In this document: piece after piece, positions 33,729 through 43,053 of the stretch | Numbering within the stretch: the stretch's first letter is position 1 | How the letters are laid out: each line of letters opens with the position of its first letter | Source: an uncultured Muribaculaceae bacterium | Lineage (GTDB): Bacteria > Bacteroidota > Bacteroidia > Bacteroidales > Muribaculaceae | Length of the DNA: 64,000 nucleotides | NCBI GenBank assembly: GCA_910576775.1 | Contig: CAJTJV010000009.1 | Location: 20,711-84,710, forward strand | Reading direction: 5' to 3' | Position numbers and translations under genes: made by a program | Notes under the pieces: model-generated | Told to the model about the DNA's origin: nothing | What the model saw: only the letters and a program-made list of their open reading frames with translations | Databases searched by the model: none

Positions 33729-35918
33729 TTATTTTCTTACTGTTATTTTTTTAATTATAGTGTCGTTGCCGCATATAAGCTTTGCGATATAAAGGCCGGG
33801 CGGCAGTATGCTTGCGTCGACGGTATATTCCACACCGCTTTTAATGCCGGTCAGCTTTTCGTTCAGTATTTCCATCCCTGACAAAGAATACAAGTACATT
33901 CTGGCTTCTTTTCTGTCAGTTCCTGAAATCACTGAAATGGTTCTTCCGGAATGCCACAGTGCCATTTGTGATGTTTCTTTCATGGGGGATGAAATCCCGG
34001 ATAGTCTAATGGTTTCTTTCAATCCGGCCCAGGCGTCGATTTTACCATGTCCCCAGGTATTGTTTCCTTCTGCAGAAAGTTCTCCGGTGTATTTATCGTT
34101 TATAGCGGTTTTCCTGATTATCTCTGAGGCTTCTTCAGGTGTCAAATCAGGTTTCGCCTGGAGCCAGCAAGCGAGTGATCCGGCGACAAGAGGTGCGGCC
34201 ATGGAACTGCCTTGCATGAAGCCGAAAGGATATTTTGTGCCGTTCCATGTTATAGATACGGCTTTTGCCACTTGGCCCGTATATACCGAAGACATTGAGG
34301 ATACTATATACGAACCTGGAGCTGAAATGTCAGGTTTGACACGGCCGTCGGCTGTAGGGCCTCTGCTTGAGAATGATGCAATGTGACCGGTTTCTTCTCC
34401 CGATGGATAATAAATACCGAAACGGGTGTAATGGTCGCGTGTCACATGTGCGCCTACGGATATTATGCGTTTCCCGGTTCCTCCAAGCTCTCCCATGGAA
34501 CAGTTATAATCACCGTCCGAGAAATTCTGACATTCGAAATTGCTAAGTCCGGAGTAGTAATCGTCGGTCCACATATGCACAGAGCCTTTTTGCTTAGAGG
34601 CAATATAGAAACCTATGCGGTAGTCGTCGGATTTAAAGAAATTGAACACTGCCATGGCATGGCCTTTACCATTGTCGGGATTTATTTCAGAGATAATCCG
34701 TATGCTGCCTGCAAGGTTGTCTTCCGCGAGTGTGAAAGCATACTCCCCGGTATTCTGCCTGTCGTTGCCTATCGTTATCGGTTCGTATGTCTTGTCGACT
34801 TTCTCTCCTTTAATATTATAGATAAAAGGAATGAATTCGTAAGTCATGCCTTTGTCTCCCCACATTTCTACCATGGAGTACTCAGAGTAGATATACTTGA
34901 AATCCACGAATGTCCCGATGCGTTGTGTTTCCGAGTTTGTGAAATTTTCGAAGCACGCTTCGAGATGGAATTTGTGCTGTCCTTCGTTTCCGACGGAACC
35001 TACCAGTAATTTCCCCGGACCTTGTAAGGCGTCTGCCATACGGTCGAAAGCTGATGTGCCGTCGTGTGGTCCGATATGGCTACCGAGGCTAAGATTGATA
35101 ACACAGGGTTTGCCTACCGATTCGGCATAGTCATAGATATATTTTATACCGTCGATAACAGTAGTGTTGTCTCCATATACCATTTCTTCCGAATTGAGAG
35201 AGACAAGCACGATCTCGGCGTCTCCGGCCACTCCGGCATAGTTATGTCCGCCGGTGTTGTCTGCCCCGGCGGCTATGCCGAGTACGTGCGTGCCGTGATA
35301 AGAAGCATCGCTATCATACGCGGCAGAGAGAATTTCCTGTTCTGTACGGTATTCGGCTCCGTACGAGAAATTTTCCGGACTTGTTCCTGATTTGTTCTGA
35401 TCCCATACGCGTTTTATACGCAAATGCTTTTTGTCCGTGTCATAGAAATTCGGGTGGCCATATTCGAACCCGTTGTCGATTATGCCTATTACGACGCCAT
35501 TCCCACGGAAAGGCGTCGGTAGCCCTTCTCCGGCATGTATACGGGATATTCCAGCATCGGTTTTAGCTTCGTCAAGACGGATGTATGCCGGAGATGCTTT
35601 TTCTATGTAACTGACACAATCGAGAGCGGATACGTCATCTAATCTTTCCAATGGGATGCGTGCAGTTGCAACGCCGCCGGCAATAGTGCCTATCTCCGCT
35701 CCGGCGTCTTTAAGGATTGCGATGTCATAGCCATCCTTCAGATATAGAAAGACGGACACTATGCGATTGTTGCCGGTCTGGCTGCCTGAAACTTTTTTAT
35801 GTGTTTCCGTTACCTCCGTCGCGCCATCAAGATACAGTTGCATATATGGGGATAGTTCCGCCTGACCGAAAATGCTGAAGGAGGCGAGTAGAATGCAGGG
35901 GAATATAAATTTTTTCAT
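33729..35918 (-). CDS. Subtilisin-like (S8) serine protease with T9SS tail
   Basis: This 729-aa protein has a signal peptide (FIFPCILLASFSIFGQA), a propeptide-like region to about 130 and an S8 catalytic domain: Asp148 in GIIDNGFEYGHPNF, His211 in YHGTHVLGIAAG and Ser about 570 in MQGSSMAAPLVAG. A long insert separates His and Ser. It ends with a type A sorting domain (about 650-729; LYSLSGMEI, PPGLYIAKL, KKITVRK), so export through the T9SS to the cell surface or medium is predicted. It lies within the four-gene operon and may process neighbouring cargo, which is inference. Confidence 0.9.
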   Translation of the reverse strand: MKKFIFPCILLASFSIFGQAELSPYMQLYLDGATEVTETHKKVSGSQTGNNRIVSVFLYLKDGYDIAILKDAGAEIGTIAGGVATARIPLERLDDVSALDCVSYIEKASPAYIRLDEAKTDAGISRIHAGEGLPTPFRGNGVVIGIIDNGFEYGHPNFYDTDKKHLRIKRVWDQNKSGTSPENFSYGAEYRTEQEILSAAYDSDASYHGTHVLGIAAGADNTGGHNYAGVAGDAEIVLVSLNSEEMVYGDNTTVIDGIKYIYDYAESVGKPCVINLSLGSHIGPHDGTSAFDRMADALQGPGKLLVGSVGNEGQHKFHLEACFENFTNSETQRIGTFVDFKYIYSEYSMVEMWGDKGMTYEFIPFIYNIKGEKVDKTYEPITIGNDRQNTGEYAFTLAEDNLAGSIRIISEINPDNGKGHAMAVFNFFKSDDYRIGFYIASKQKGSVHMWTDDYYSGLSNFECQNFSDGDYNCSMGELGGTGKRIISVGAHVTRDHYTRFGIYYPSGEETGHIASFSSRGPTADGRVKPDISAPGSYIVSSMSSVYTGQVAKAVSITWNGTKYPFGFMQGSSMAAPLVAGSLACWLQAKPDLTPEEASEIIRKTAINDKYTGELSAEGNNTWGHGKIDAWAGLKETIRLSGISSPMKETSQMALWHSGRTISVISGTDRKEARMYLYSLSGMEILNEKLTGIKSGVEYTVDASILPPGLYIAKLICGNDTIIKKITVRK

Positions 35919-35929
35919 ATTACTGTCTT

Positions 35930-38173
35930 TTAGAATACGGCGATTTTGTTCACCCGTTTTCCGGTCTTTACCATATATATTCCGGATTGCACGTTTATTT
36001 CTGCTGTCTGTGACGCTGTACAGGATATAAGTCTGCCGTTGATATCGTATATAAATACTGTATTGCCGGTAGGATTGGTGACGTAGATAATGCCTTTGCC
36101 GGCTTTAATCGCTACCGGATCTTCACCGTTAATCTCAGCGCCAGCTGAACTGTTTTCTTTTTCCGCTACTTTTATGTCGAATATGAACAGGAATTCGTGA
36201 TATCTTTCGGTATTGGCGTGGAAGCTATAGTAATATACTCCATCTTTATCTACTGAGAATGGTACCTCATATTGGGTGACGGGGTGGTCTTCATCGACCG
36301 ATGGTACTGCGGGTATGTCGAGCAGCAGCCGGTGTTGCCCTTCCGGCGTTTTTGCGTCACCAAATCTTACCTCCATGGACTCGAGATATGTGTTGAGTGA
36401 TGAATAGGCTTTGAATTTCAGCACATACTCTTTGCCTGCCTTGTAATTCACGGGAGGTGAAATAAGCCAGTCATCGGCATCGTTGTACATACTGTAGTCG
36501 TAATACGCGCTTGCTGTATTTTTGTCATAGTTCCAGGTACATCTGTCCTTGTTTATGTCAAGAATTGTATAGTAGTTGTACATATCCGCCACCTGTTTGA
36601 ATATGCCTCCGTATGGAGGATCGAGAGGGGTACCGACGATAATATTGTTGGAGAATGCACTTTTACCTTCGCGTGTTCCGTCTACAGGTACTACTGCATA
36701 AGTGTAACGAGTCATGTCGGATGGATGTGATTCTTTAAATATCCGTTTTCCCACGCCTTCCGCGACAGGAATCTCGTAAGGCCAACGGATAATATTGTAT
36801 GTCAGTCCTTCGGAGTTTATAGGGGCACCATGCATTCCGTTGACGGGAGCATCCCATGTAAGTGTTGTTTCCAAACCGTCGGCTGTAAGGACTATGTTGC
36901 TGCAAGCGTCCGGTACGTCGTATCCTACATAGAAAGAGCGTTTCACAGCCGGGCCGGAACCGGCCGCATTTTCTACTCGGACGGTTACATTATGCATGTC
37001 ATTGGATAGAGTCAGAACATCGCTCAGGTATTCGCTTCCCGGTTTTGCCTGTCCTCGAAGCAGTTCTATGCCGTCTTCTTCCACAATTACAGTGAGATTC
37101 TCGTCGTTAAGTTGTTGTCCGTTATAACTCGTAGAAGGCAGTGTGATTCTGAATTTCACATCTGTGGCGCCTACGGCTTCCGGTTCGCAGCCGAATGTGG
37201 AAATTATTGCAGGAGTACCGTCCTCCGGTTCCTTCAGAAAGGCTCCGCTGATATGATATAGCTTGTCGATATATGCCACCAGTGTGGCCTGGGCATTGAC
37301 AGGATTTATTTCAAGGATAGCCGTATATTCCCCGTCGAGAGATACGCTCGAGCTACCCAATATCCAGTAGAGTCTGTTTCTGGAATTGTCGAAAAACAGA
37401 GTCTGCTTGTATTTCATATTTACGAGTCTGTCGCCGGGAAGCAGGTTTTTGGCCTTGATCTCCCCTATGACAGCTACTTTTCCCGACGATTTCTGAATTT
37501 TAGCGAGATAGTGATGCTGGTCGCCTGTGATAGGGTCTTCTTTCAGATAAAGGCAGTACAATACACCTTTGCGGTTACACGCGACACTGTAGAATTTCAC
37601 TTTGGGGTCAAGTTTTTCTCCTATACGTTTCATATTCCCTGTTTCGGGGTCTATCTCGACGAAGAATGTTTCGGTATAAGTGAAATTCAGTCCATATATT
37701 TTGTCGGTTATCGGGTCGTATGCCAGCGAACGGGTGGTACATTCGCAATTATCAGGAAGTTCTGTCTCAGACAGGATTTCGAACGTATTGGCGTCGTAGA
37801 CGGCCCATCTGGGTTTTGCCATCTGAGCATAGCCGTTGTCCTCGAATATATTGGCATATACTTTGCCTTTATGGTATGCACAACCGCCGGAAATGTTGTC
37901 TTTTACAGCGGGTTCAGATATTGTCGGGCGGTATTTGTTGTTGGCGTCGAAGCGGTAAAGTGCCGGGGGTAATGTAGTGTATTCGTCTATAAGTCCATGG
38001 TTTATTGCGCCGTACATTTCCACACCTTCCATCCCTAACAGGGAAAAATACTCTTGTGTATACGCACATGGTGTTAAGACTGAGGCAATTGTAAGCAGCA
38101 TGCCAATCGCCAGATTTCTTGTTTTATTGATGATATATCCTTGTTTGTACATAAAATTTCTATAATAGTTCAA
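35930..38173 (-). CDS. Large exported propeller/adhesin-like protein with T9SS tail
   Basis: This 747-aa protein has an N-terminal signal helix (LAIGMLLTIASVLTPCAYTQ). Repeated YDANTFEILSETELPD, AYDPITDKIYGLNFT and FFDNSRNRLYWILG units to about 330 suggest a beta-propeller. A fibronectin-III-like part (LTWDAPVNGMHGAP) and a jelly-roll module with DDWLISPPVNYKAGKEY (cleaved-adhesin / choice-of-anchor J type) follow. The C terminus (VFIYDINGRLIS, SGIYMVKTGKRVNKIAVF) is a T9SS sorting tail. The start may be the later ATG at 38152. The subtilase gene follows after 11 nt. Confidence 0.72.
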   Translation of the reverse strand: MNYYRNFMYKQGYIINKTRNLAIGMLLTIASVLTPCAYTQEYFSLLGMEGVEMYGAINHGLIDEYTTLPPALYRFDANNKYRPTISEPAVKDNISGGCAYHKGKVYANIFEDNGYAQMAKPRWAVYDANTFEILSETELPDNCECTTRSLAYDPITDKIYGLNFTYTETFFVEIDPETGNMKRIGEKLDPKVKFYSVACNRKGVLYCLYLKEDPITGDQHHYLAKIQKSSGKVAVIGEIKAKNLLPGDRLVNMKYKQTLFFDNSRNRLYWILGSSSVSLDGEYTAILEINPVNAQATLVAYIDKLYHISGAFLKEPEDGTPAIISTFGCEPEAVGATDVKFRITLPSTSYNGQQLNDENLTVIVEEDGIELLRGQAKPGSEYLSDVLTLSNDMHNVTVRVENAAGSGPAVKRSFYVGYDVPDACSNIVLTADGLETTLTWDAPVNGMHGAPINSEGLTYNIIRWPYEIPVAEGVGKRIFKESHPSDMTRYTYAVVPVDGTREGKSAFSNNIIVGTPLDPPYGGIFKQVADMYNYYTILDINKDRCTWNYDKNTASAYYDYSMYNDADDWLISPPVNYKAGKEYVLKFKAYSSLNTYLESMEVRFGDAKTPEGQHRLLLDIPAVPSVDEDHPVTQYEVPFSVDKDGVYYYSFHANTERYHEFLFIFDIKVAEKENSSAGAEINGEDPVAIKAGKGIIYVTNPTGNTVFIYDINGRLISCTASQTAEINVQSGIYMVKTGKRVNKIAVF

Positions 38174-38234
38174 GGTGACTTAAATCCATAGACCGGAAAG
38201 GAGCCGGCCTATGGACAGTGTCTGTGTGTTGATT

Positions 38235-41147
38235 CTATTTAAGTATTTTTATAGTGGATACATTTCCCTTTGCATCGGCAGCCTGTACCATGTACATGCC
38301 TTTTGCGAGGCCGGCAATGTCAATGAAAGCGTTGTCTTCCGGAACGAGAGTTTTTACAATACGTCCTTGCATATCATAGACCGATAATTTTGCGAAAGTT
38401 CCGGATACGATTAATTGCGAAGATTCCTTATCGTATCTTATGTCGGTTTTTGAATTGATGTTCTCTATTCCGGTCTGCACTTGCTCGATATAATAAAGGC
38501 TTACTTTTGAGAGCGTCATCGAGTGCGATACATCGGTAGCATGGAATCCGATATGGTATGTACCACCGGGATTGACTGCGAACTGTTTGGTTTCGAATTC
38601 CCCGATGCCGTTTTGTTTCAGGTCCTTGCGGGAGTCCAGTATGCGCGTCTGTTCTTCATGAGTCTGAGCATTGCCGAGTGTCACATCGAAAGTAGCGCCG
38701 CTCTCCATATTGGTGGCGAGCTGATATTTTACGATATAGCGCACTCCGGACTGCAGTTCTGTCGCCGGGCTGATAGCCCAGTCATCTTCAGCAGTAGGTT
38801 TGCCGTTCGGATGCTTGAAATAGAACCATTGGAAACTTTCGTAAACCCATTTGCCGTTTCCTCCATTGTCGATAAGAACCCATTCCTGAGAACTGTCGTA
38901 GTTAATAGGCATTTCTTTGACAAGTACAAGGTTTCCTTTGATATCGTCAAGACATATTGTTGTAGACGCCCCTTCGGATTCAATGCCATTGATAGCAGCC
39001 TTGACAGTGTATGTTACGTCGCCGGAGAATACTGCCGGCGAGTAAGTATATGATTCCGTCGCTCCGGCTTCTCGGTCGTTGAGAGTTTCAATCAGATTGT
39101 CATTCTCATAGATAAGTATATCTACTGATGTAATATCAGCTTCCATGGTGTCTTGTACCGGGTTCATCCATGAGAGTGTCACGTTCTTCGTTTCTTCGTC
39201 TGATTCTGCAGAGAGTTTGCTTACCGGCATCGGAATTGCTTTGTCAGCAGCAAGTATTTCGATAAATGTGACAGATATGATGCCATTAGGTTCATTTGTT
39301 ATGATTCGTAGCCCTACGTGGTACATACCGGATTCCATGCAGGAAATTCTTGTTGCTCCGGTTATGGAGCCGTTGCCGTTGTCAAATTCGAGCTTCTCTG
39401 TCGACAATACTGTCGACATGCCATTTACAGAAGCTTCATTACCGAAGCGCACCTCAACGATATCTTCACCGAAAGCTCCTGCTTGCTTCAGGGTATATTT
39501 TACTATATAGTCTTGCCCTTCGAGCAATTGCATCATAGGGGTAATTAGCCAGTCTTCTGCGTTTGAAGCAGCCTCGCCGTTGTATACGACGCCTGGCAGG
39601 CCATCTTCCATGCCCCATGTATTGTTGTCGGAATTGGCATCGATAATTGTCCATCCTTTCAGTGGATCCGTCCCGCTGAAATCTGTCGATATAAGTTCGC
39701 CATCCTGAGAGGCTTCATGTTCAGAGATGGAAAAATTGCATGCGCTGAGGTATTGGGTCGGCAGGTAGGGTGCAGTGGGGGACGTATTGCGGAATGCGAA
39801 ATAATATTCACCGTCGTTTTCAGGAGTGAAAATTAATTCGTCAGCATTCGGGCCCTGGTTGTCGACGGATAGTTTTCCTATTTCGGACATGGCGGCTTTG
39901 TCCGTGCCGGCCATGAGCGATACGACATCCCTCCCTGATGGAAGGGCTATTTCAAGGAGTGTGGCAATTTTATAGTTTTTCTCTGCGGACAGGATGAATT
40001 TAGGAGATATAAGGTCATCGTTATGTGGAGCGTAATTTCCCTCCATATATATGCCATAGTCAGGAAAATCGGTTTTCCAGGTGTAACCGTCTCCGTTGTT
40101 ATCGGTAATTGTCCATCCTTCTGTCCGTTCCTTGAAATTGATATCGTAGGGAATCTCTGCGGCTTCTTCCTTCATTAATTCAGATATGGCGAAATTGCAA
40201 AGACTCAAGGTGGCGCCGTATGAAGCTTCGGGTAGGATGAAGCGGAACGCGAAATAGTAATCCCCGTCAGTTTCAGGTGTGAACTCTGTCGAGTTCTCAT
40301 TCGGTCCGAAATTGGCGACGGATAGTTTGGCGATTTCTGTCATTGCAGCCTTGTCGGTGCCGCCTACAAGCGTTACAGCATCGGCAGATAAAAGCATCAT
40401 CTGTTCGATTACGGTAGAGATGTTGTATGTATGTCCTTTTGATAATGGGAATTTCGGCGATATGAAATCGTCATTGTGTGGTGCATACATGCCTTCCATA
40501 TATACTCCGCTGAAATCCAGAAAGTCGGTATTCCAGGTATAGCTGTCACCGTTGTTGTCGGTGGCGTTCCATCCTTCGCAAGTCTGTTTGAAATTGATTG
40601 CATAGGGCAGTTTCACAGCATCCTCCTTGGTTATGTCTGTCACAGTGAAATTGCACAGGCTCAAGGTGGCACCGTATGAAGCTTCGGGAAGAGTGAAGCG
40701 GAATGCGAAATAATACTCGCCATCGGCCTCCGGAGTAAATTCTACGGAGCCTTCATTCGGTCCGAAATTGGCGACGGATAATTTGGTGATTTCTGTCATC
40801 GCTGCCTTGTCGGTACCGGCTACGAGCGTCACTGCATCGGAGGTGAAAAGCATCATCTGTTCGATTACAGTAGAGATGTTGTATGTATGGCCTTTCGCTA
40901 ATTGAAATCCCGGCGATATGAAATCGTCGTTATGTGGTGCGTACATACCTTCCATGTAGACTCCACTGAAATCCAGAAAGTCTGTTTTCCAGGTGTAGCC
41001 GTCATCATTGTTGTCGGCGGCATTCCATCCTTCGCATGTTTGTTTGAAATTAATCTCGTAAGGCACAGTCGCCTGTGCATCGGCTGATTCTGCCGTAAAG
41101 AACAGAAATGACAGTAGAGCTGATGTTAAAATTAACGGTTGCCTCAT
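38235..41147 (-). CDS. 970-aa exported protein with triplicated jelly-roll domains and T9SS tail
   Basis: A signal peptide (LILTSALLSFLFFTAESADA) is followed by three tandem 152-residue modules (about 28-180, 181-332, 333-480), each with a NFKxxxEGW start, YAPHNDDFISP, AGTDKAAMTEI-like text and YYFAFR. A fourth diverged module (FSGTDPLKGW, AEDWLITPMMQL), an Fn3-like domain (VTLSWMNPV), a fifth DDWAISPATEL module and a sorting tail (YDMQGRIVKTL, AKGMYMVQAADAKG, STIKILK) follow. Modules resemble choice-of-anchor J / cleaved-adhesin folds that bind glycan or protein. First gene of the leftward operon. Confidence 0.78.
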   Translation of the reverse strand: MRQPLILTSALLSFLFFTAESADAQATVPYEINFKQTCEGWNAADNNDDGYTWKTDFLDFSGVYMEGMYAPHNDDFISPGFQLAKGHTYNISTVIEQMMLFTSDAVTLVAGTDKAAMTEITKLSVANFGPNEGSVEFTPEADGEYYFAFRFTLPEASYGATLSLCNFTVTDITKEDAVKLPYAINFKQTCEGWNATDNNGDSYTWNTDFLDFSGVYMEGMYAPHNDDFISPKFPLSKGHTYNISTVIEQMMLLSADAVTLVGGTDKAAMTEIAKLSVANFGPNENSTEFTPETDGDYYFAFRFILPEASYGATLSLCNFAISELMKEEAAEIPYDINFKERTEGWTITDNNGDGYTWKTDFPDYGIYMEGNYAPHNDDLISPKFILSAEKNYKIATLLEIALPSGRDVVSLMAGTDKAAMSEIGKLSVDNQGPNADELIFTPENDGEYYFAFRNTSPTAPYLPTQYLSACNFSISEHEASQDGELISTDFSGTDPLKGWTIIDANSDNNTWGMEDGLPGVVYNGEAASNAEDWLITPMMQLLEGQDYIVKYTLKQAGAFGEDIVEVRFGNEASVNGMSTVLSTEKLEFDNGNGSITGATRISCMESGMYHVGLRIITNEPNGIISVTFIEILAADKAIPMPVSKLSAESDEETKNVTLSWMNPVQDTMEADITSVDILIYENDNLIETLNDREAGATESYTYSPAVFSGDVTYTVKAAINGIESEGASTTICLDDIKGNLVLVKEMPINYDSSQEWVLIDNGGNGKWVYESFQWFYFKHPNGKPTAEDDWAISPATELQSGVRYIVKYQLATNMESGATFDVTLGNAQTHEEQTRILDSRKDLKQNGIGEFETKQFAVNPGGTYHIGFHATDVSHSMTLSKVSLYYIEQVQTGIENINSKTDIRYDKESSQLIVSGTFAKLSVYDMQGRIVKTLVPEDNAFIDIAGLAKGMYMVQAADAKGNVSTIKILK
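39676..41066 (-). repeat. Tandem 456-bp intragenic direct repeats (three units)
   Basis: The anchor TTGAAATT on the plus strand recurs at 41044, 40588 and 40132, exactly 456 bp (152 codons) apart. Units one and two are close to identical over long stretches; unit three is more diverged. They encode the three leading modules of the 970-aa protein. Confidence 0.88.
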
Positions 41148-41386
41148 AGTTGTTGGTATTTAATAATCGGATTGTCTGGTTTGGATTTTTTTTGATAGTT
41201 TTGTCTCTGTGTTGGGCTGTTGCTGAAATGGGATTATTGATTGGGATACAGGTGTTTATGATACGAAGAACAAATGTCTTAAGGCTTCTCATATGTATAC
41301 GGGCGTTTTTACAAACATATGGTATGCCGTGGATAATGATGACAGGAGAGATTCAAGTATATTAACAGAATCTGAATAATTTTTGT

Positions 41387-41418
41387 CAAAAGTAATATTA
41401 AAATTCCGAATTGCCAAA
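41387..41418 (-). promoter_or_regulatory. Promoter of the exported-protein operon
   Basis: On the minus strand TTTG (41418-41415), 20 nt, then TACTTTTG (41394-41387). This gives a long untranslated leader of about 235 nt before the ATG at 41147, in which no clear riboswitch was recognised. Confidence 0.55.
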
Positions 41419-41431
41419 AATCATACTGCGC

Positions 41432-41557
41432 TTAACAAAATTCAGCCAGGTTTGGCTTTGTATTCGGCTTATTCGTATCTTTGGCTTTGCCGAAGATGCT
41501 GCCGCTCGGTAAATTGAAAATAAATTTTCATTTGCTCTCGACTAATTCGTATCTTTG
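41432..41557 (+). promoter_or_regulatory. Duplicated promoter module upstream of rfbA
   Basis: Two tandem units each end in TATCTTTG (41476-41483 and 41550-41557) after a similar CGRCTWATTCG stretch. The first matches the module before the histidine kinase (17379-17427). The second contains the near-palindrome AAATTGAAAATAAATTTTCATTT. The distal -7 is 24 bp before the rfbA ATG. The rest of the intergenic region (41148-41580) holds no open reading frame of note. Confidence 0.7.
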
Positions 41558-41580
41558 CAAAGACTGAAAAACTGAAATAA

Positions 41581-42486
41581 ATGAAAGGCATCGTTTTGGC
41601 CGGAGGCACCGGTACCCGTCTGTATCCGATAACTAAGGGTGTAAGCAAGCAATTGCTCCCTATTTATGATAAGCCGATGGTTTATTACCCGATTTCCGTA
41701 CTCATGCTTGCCGGTATACGTGATATTCTTATCATATCAACTCCGGCCGATCTGCCTTGCTTCCGACGTCTGCTTGGCGATGGGAGCGACTATGGAGTGC
41801 GTTTCTCTTATTCAGAGCAGCCGAACCCCGACGGGCTGGCGCAGGCGTTTATTATCGGGCGGGATTTTGTAGGTGATGATACGGTGTGCCTTGTCCTTGG
41901 GGACAATATTTTCCATGGAGCCGGATTGTCCAAGCTCCTGAGGCATGCGGTGTCTGCAGCGGAGAACTTTGGCAAGGCTACTGTTTTCGGGTATTGGGTC
42001 AATGATCCGGAGCGCTACGGCGTGGCCGAATTTGATTCCGGAGGCAATTGTATATCCATTGAGGAGAAGCCTTCGGATCCTAAAAGCAATTATGCCGTGA
42101 CGGGACTGTATTTCTATCCTAACAGTGTGCTTGATGTCGCGGCATCGATAAAGCCATCTGCGCGAGGGGAGCTTGAGATTACGGCAGTGAATCAGCATTT
42201 TCTGTCCAATGGTTCACTGATGGTACAGACGCTGCCCCGCGGGTTTGCATGGCTTGATACCGGGACTCACGATTCTTTGGCTGAAGCCTCCATCTATGTG
42301 GAAGTGCTTGAGAAACGTCAGGGGCTGAAAATCGGATGTCTCGAAGGTATTGCTTTCCGGCAGGGATGGATCTCACGCGAAAAGATGGTGGAGATTGCCC
42401 GCCCGATGCTTAATAACCAGTATGGACAATATCTTATGAAGATTATGGACGATTATGGCCGTATGCCGGCTGCTATGCTCGATTAG
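41581..42486 (+). CDS. rfbA: Glucose-1-phosphate thymidylyltransferase
   Basis: This 301-aa enzyme makes dTDP-glucose from glucose-1-phosphate and dTTP, the first step to dTDP-rhamnose and related sugars. [22 protein letters not shown] is the nucleotide-binding start with the catalytic Arg and Lys. [16 protein letters not shown] and [13 protein letters not shown] are diagnostic. It is first in a rightward operon (rfbA, rfbC, rfbB, flippase), 8 nt before rfbC, and is expressed from the duplicated promoter module. Confidence 0.96.
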   Translation: MKGIVLAGGTGTRLYPITKGVSKQLLPIYDKPMVYYPISVLMLAGIRDILIISTPADLPCFRRLLGDGSDYGVRFSYSEQPNPDGLAQAFIIGRDFVGDDTVCLVLGDNIFHGAGLSKLLRHAVSAAENFGKATVFGYWVNDPERYGVAEFDSGGNCISIEEKPSDPKSNYAVTGLYFYPNSVLDVAASIKPSARGELEITAVNQHFLSNGSLMVQTLPRGFAWLDTGTHDSLAEASIYVEVLEKRQGLKIGCLEGIAFRQGWISREKMVEIARPMLNNQYGQYLMKIMDDYGRMPAAMLD

Positions 42487-42494
42487 ATAATGAT

Positions 42495-43043
42495 ATGGAT
42501 GTTATAAATACAGAGATAGAAGGAGTCGTAGTCCTGCGTCCAAGGATGTTCGAGGATGCCAGAGGGTATTTTTTCGAAAGCTATTCAAAGCGCGGGTTTG
42601 ACAAGATTGTAGGTCCTGTTGTTTTTGTTCAGGATAATGAGAGCTGTTCGTCGCGCGGTGTAATGCGCGGACTTCATTTTCAGAGACCTCCGTTCGTTCA
42701 GGCCAAGCTTGTGCGATGCGTGGTTGGTGCTGTACTTGATGTGGCGGTGGACTTGAGGAAAGGTTCTCCGACATACGGGTGTCATGTCGCTGTTGAATTA
42801 TCTGCCGACAACAGGACTCAGATTTTTATTCCGCACGGTTTTGCCCATGGTTTTGCCGTATTGAGTGATAAGGCGATAATACAATATAAATGCGATAATT
42901 TCTATGCTCCGGAAGCTGACGATGGTATTTCTATCCTCGATGAATCGTTAGGAATAGACTGGCCGTTTTCTCCGTCGGAAGCGATACTTTCAGAGAAAGA
43001 TATGTGCCGTCCATTGCTGCGCGATTTTGACTCACCTTTTTAA
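42495..43043 (+). CDS. rfbC: dTDP-4-dehydrorhamnose 3,5-epimerase
   Basis: This 182-aa cupin-fold enzyme epimerises C3 and C5 of dTDP-4-keto-6-deoxyglucose. The catalytic His is in MRGLHFQRPP, the catalytic Asp in AVDLRKGSPTYG, and IPHGFAHGFAVLSD is diagnostic. Normal length. It lies between rfbA and rfbB (10-nt gap). Confidence 0.95.
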   Translation: MDVINTEIEGVVVLRPRMFEDARGYFFESYSKRGFDKIVGPVVFVQDNESCSSRGVMRGLHFQRPPFVQAKLVRCVVGAVLDVAVDLRKGSPTYGCHVAVELSADNRTQIFIPHGFAHGFAVLSDKAIIQYKCDNFYAPEADDGISILDESLGIDWPFSPSEAILSEKDMCRPLLRDFDSPF

Positions 43044-43053
43044 TAAAGCACAG

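Noticed and set aside
39676..41066. Assembly artefact causing the 456-bp repeats
   Set aside because: The units differ by scattered substitutions and the third is clearly diverged, so they are real duplications rather than a collapsed or duplicated read.
41148..41386. Riboswitch in the long leader of the exported-protein operon
   Set aside because: The leader is AT-rich with no recognisable conserved riboswitch core.
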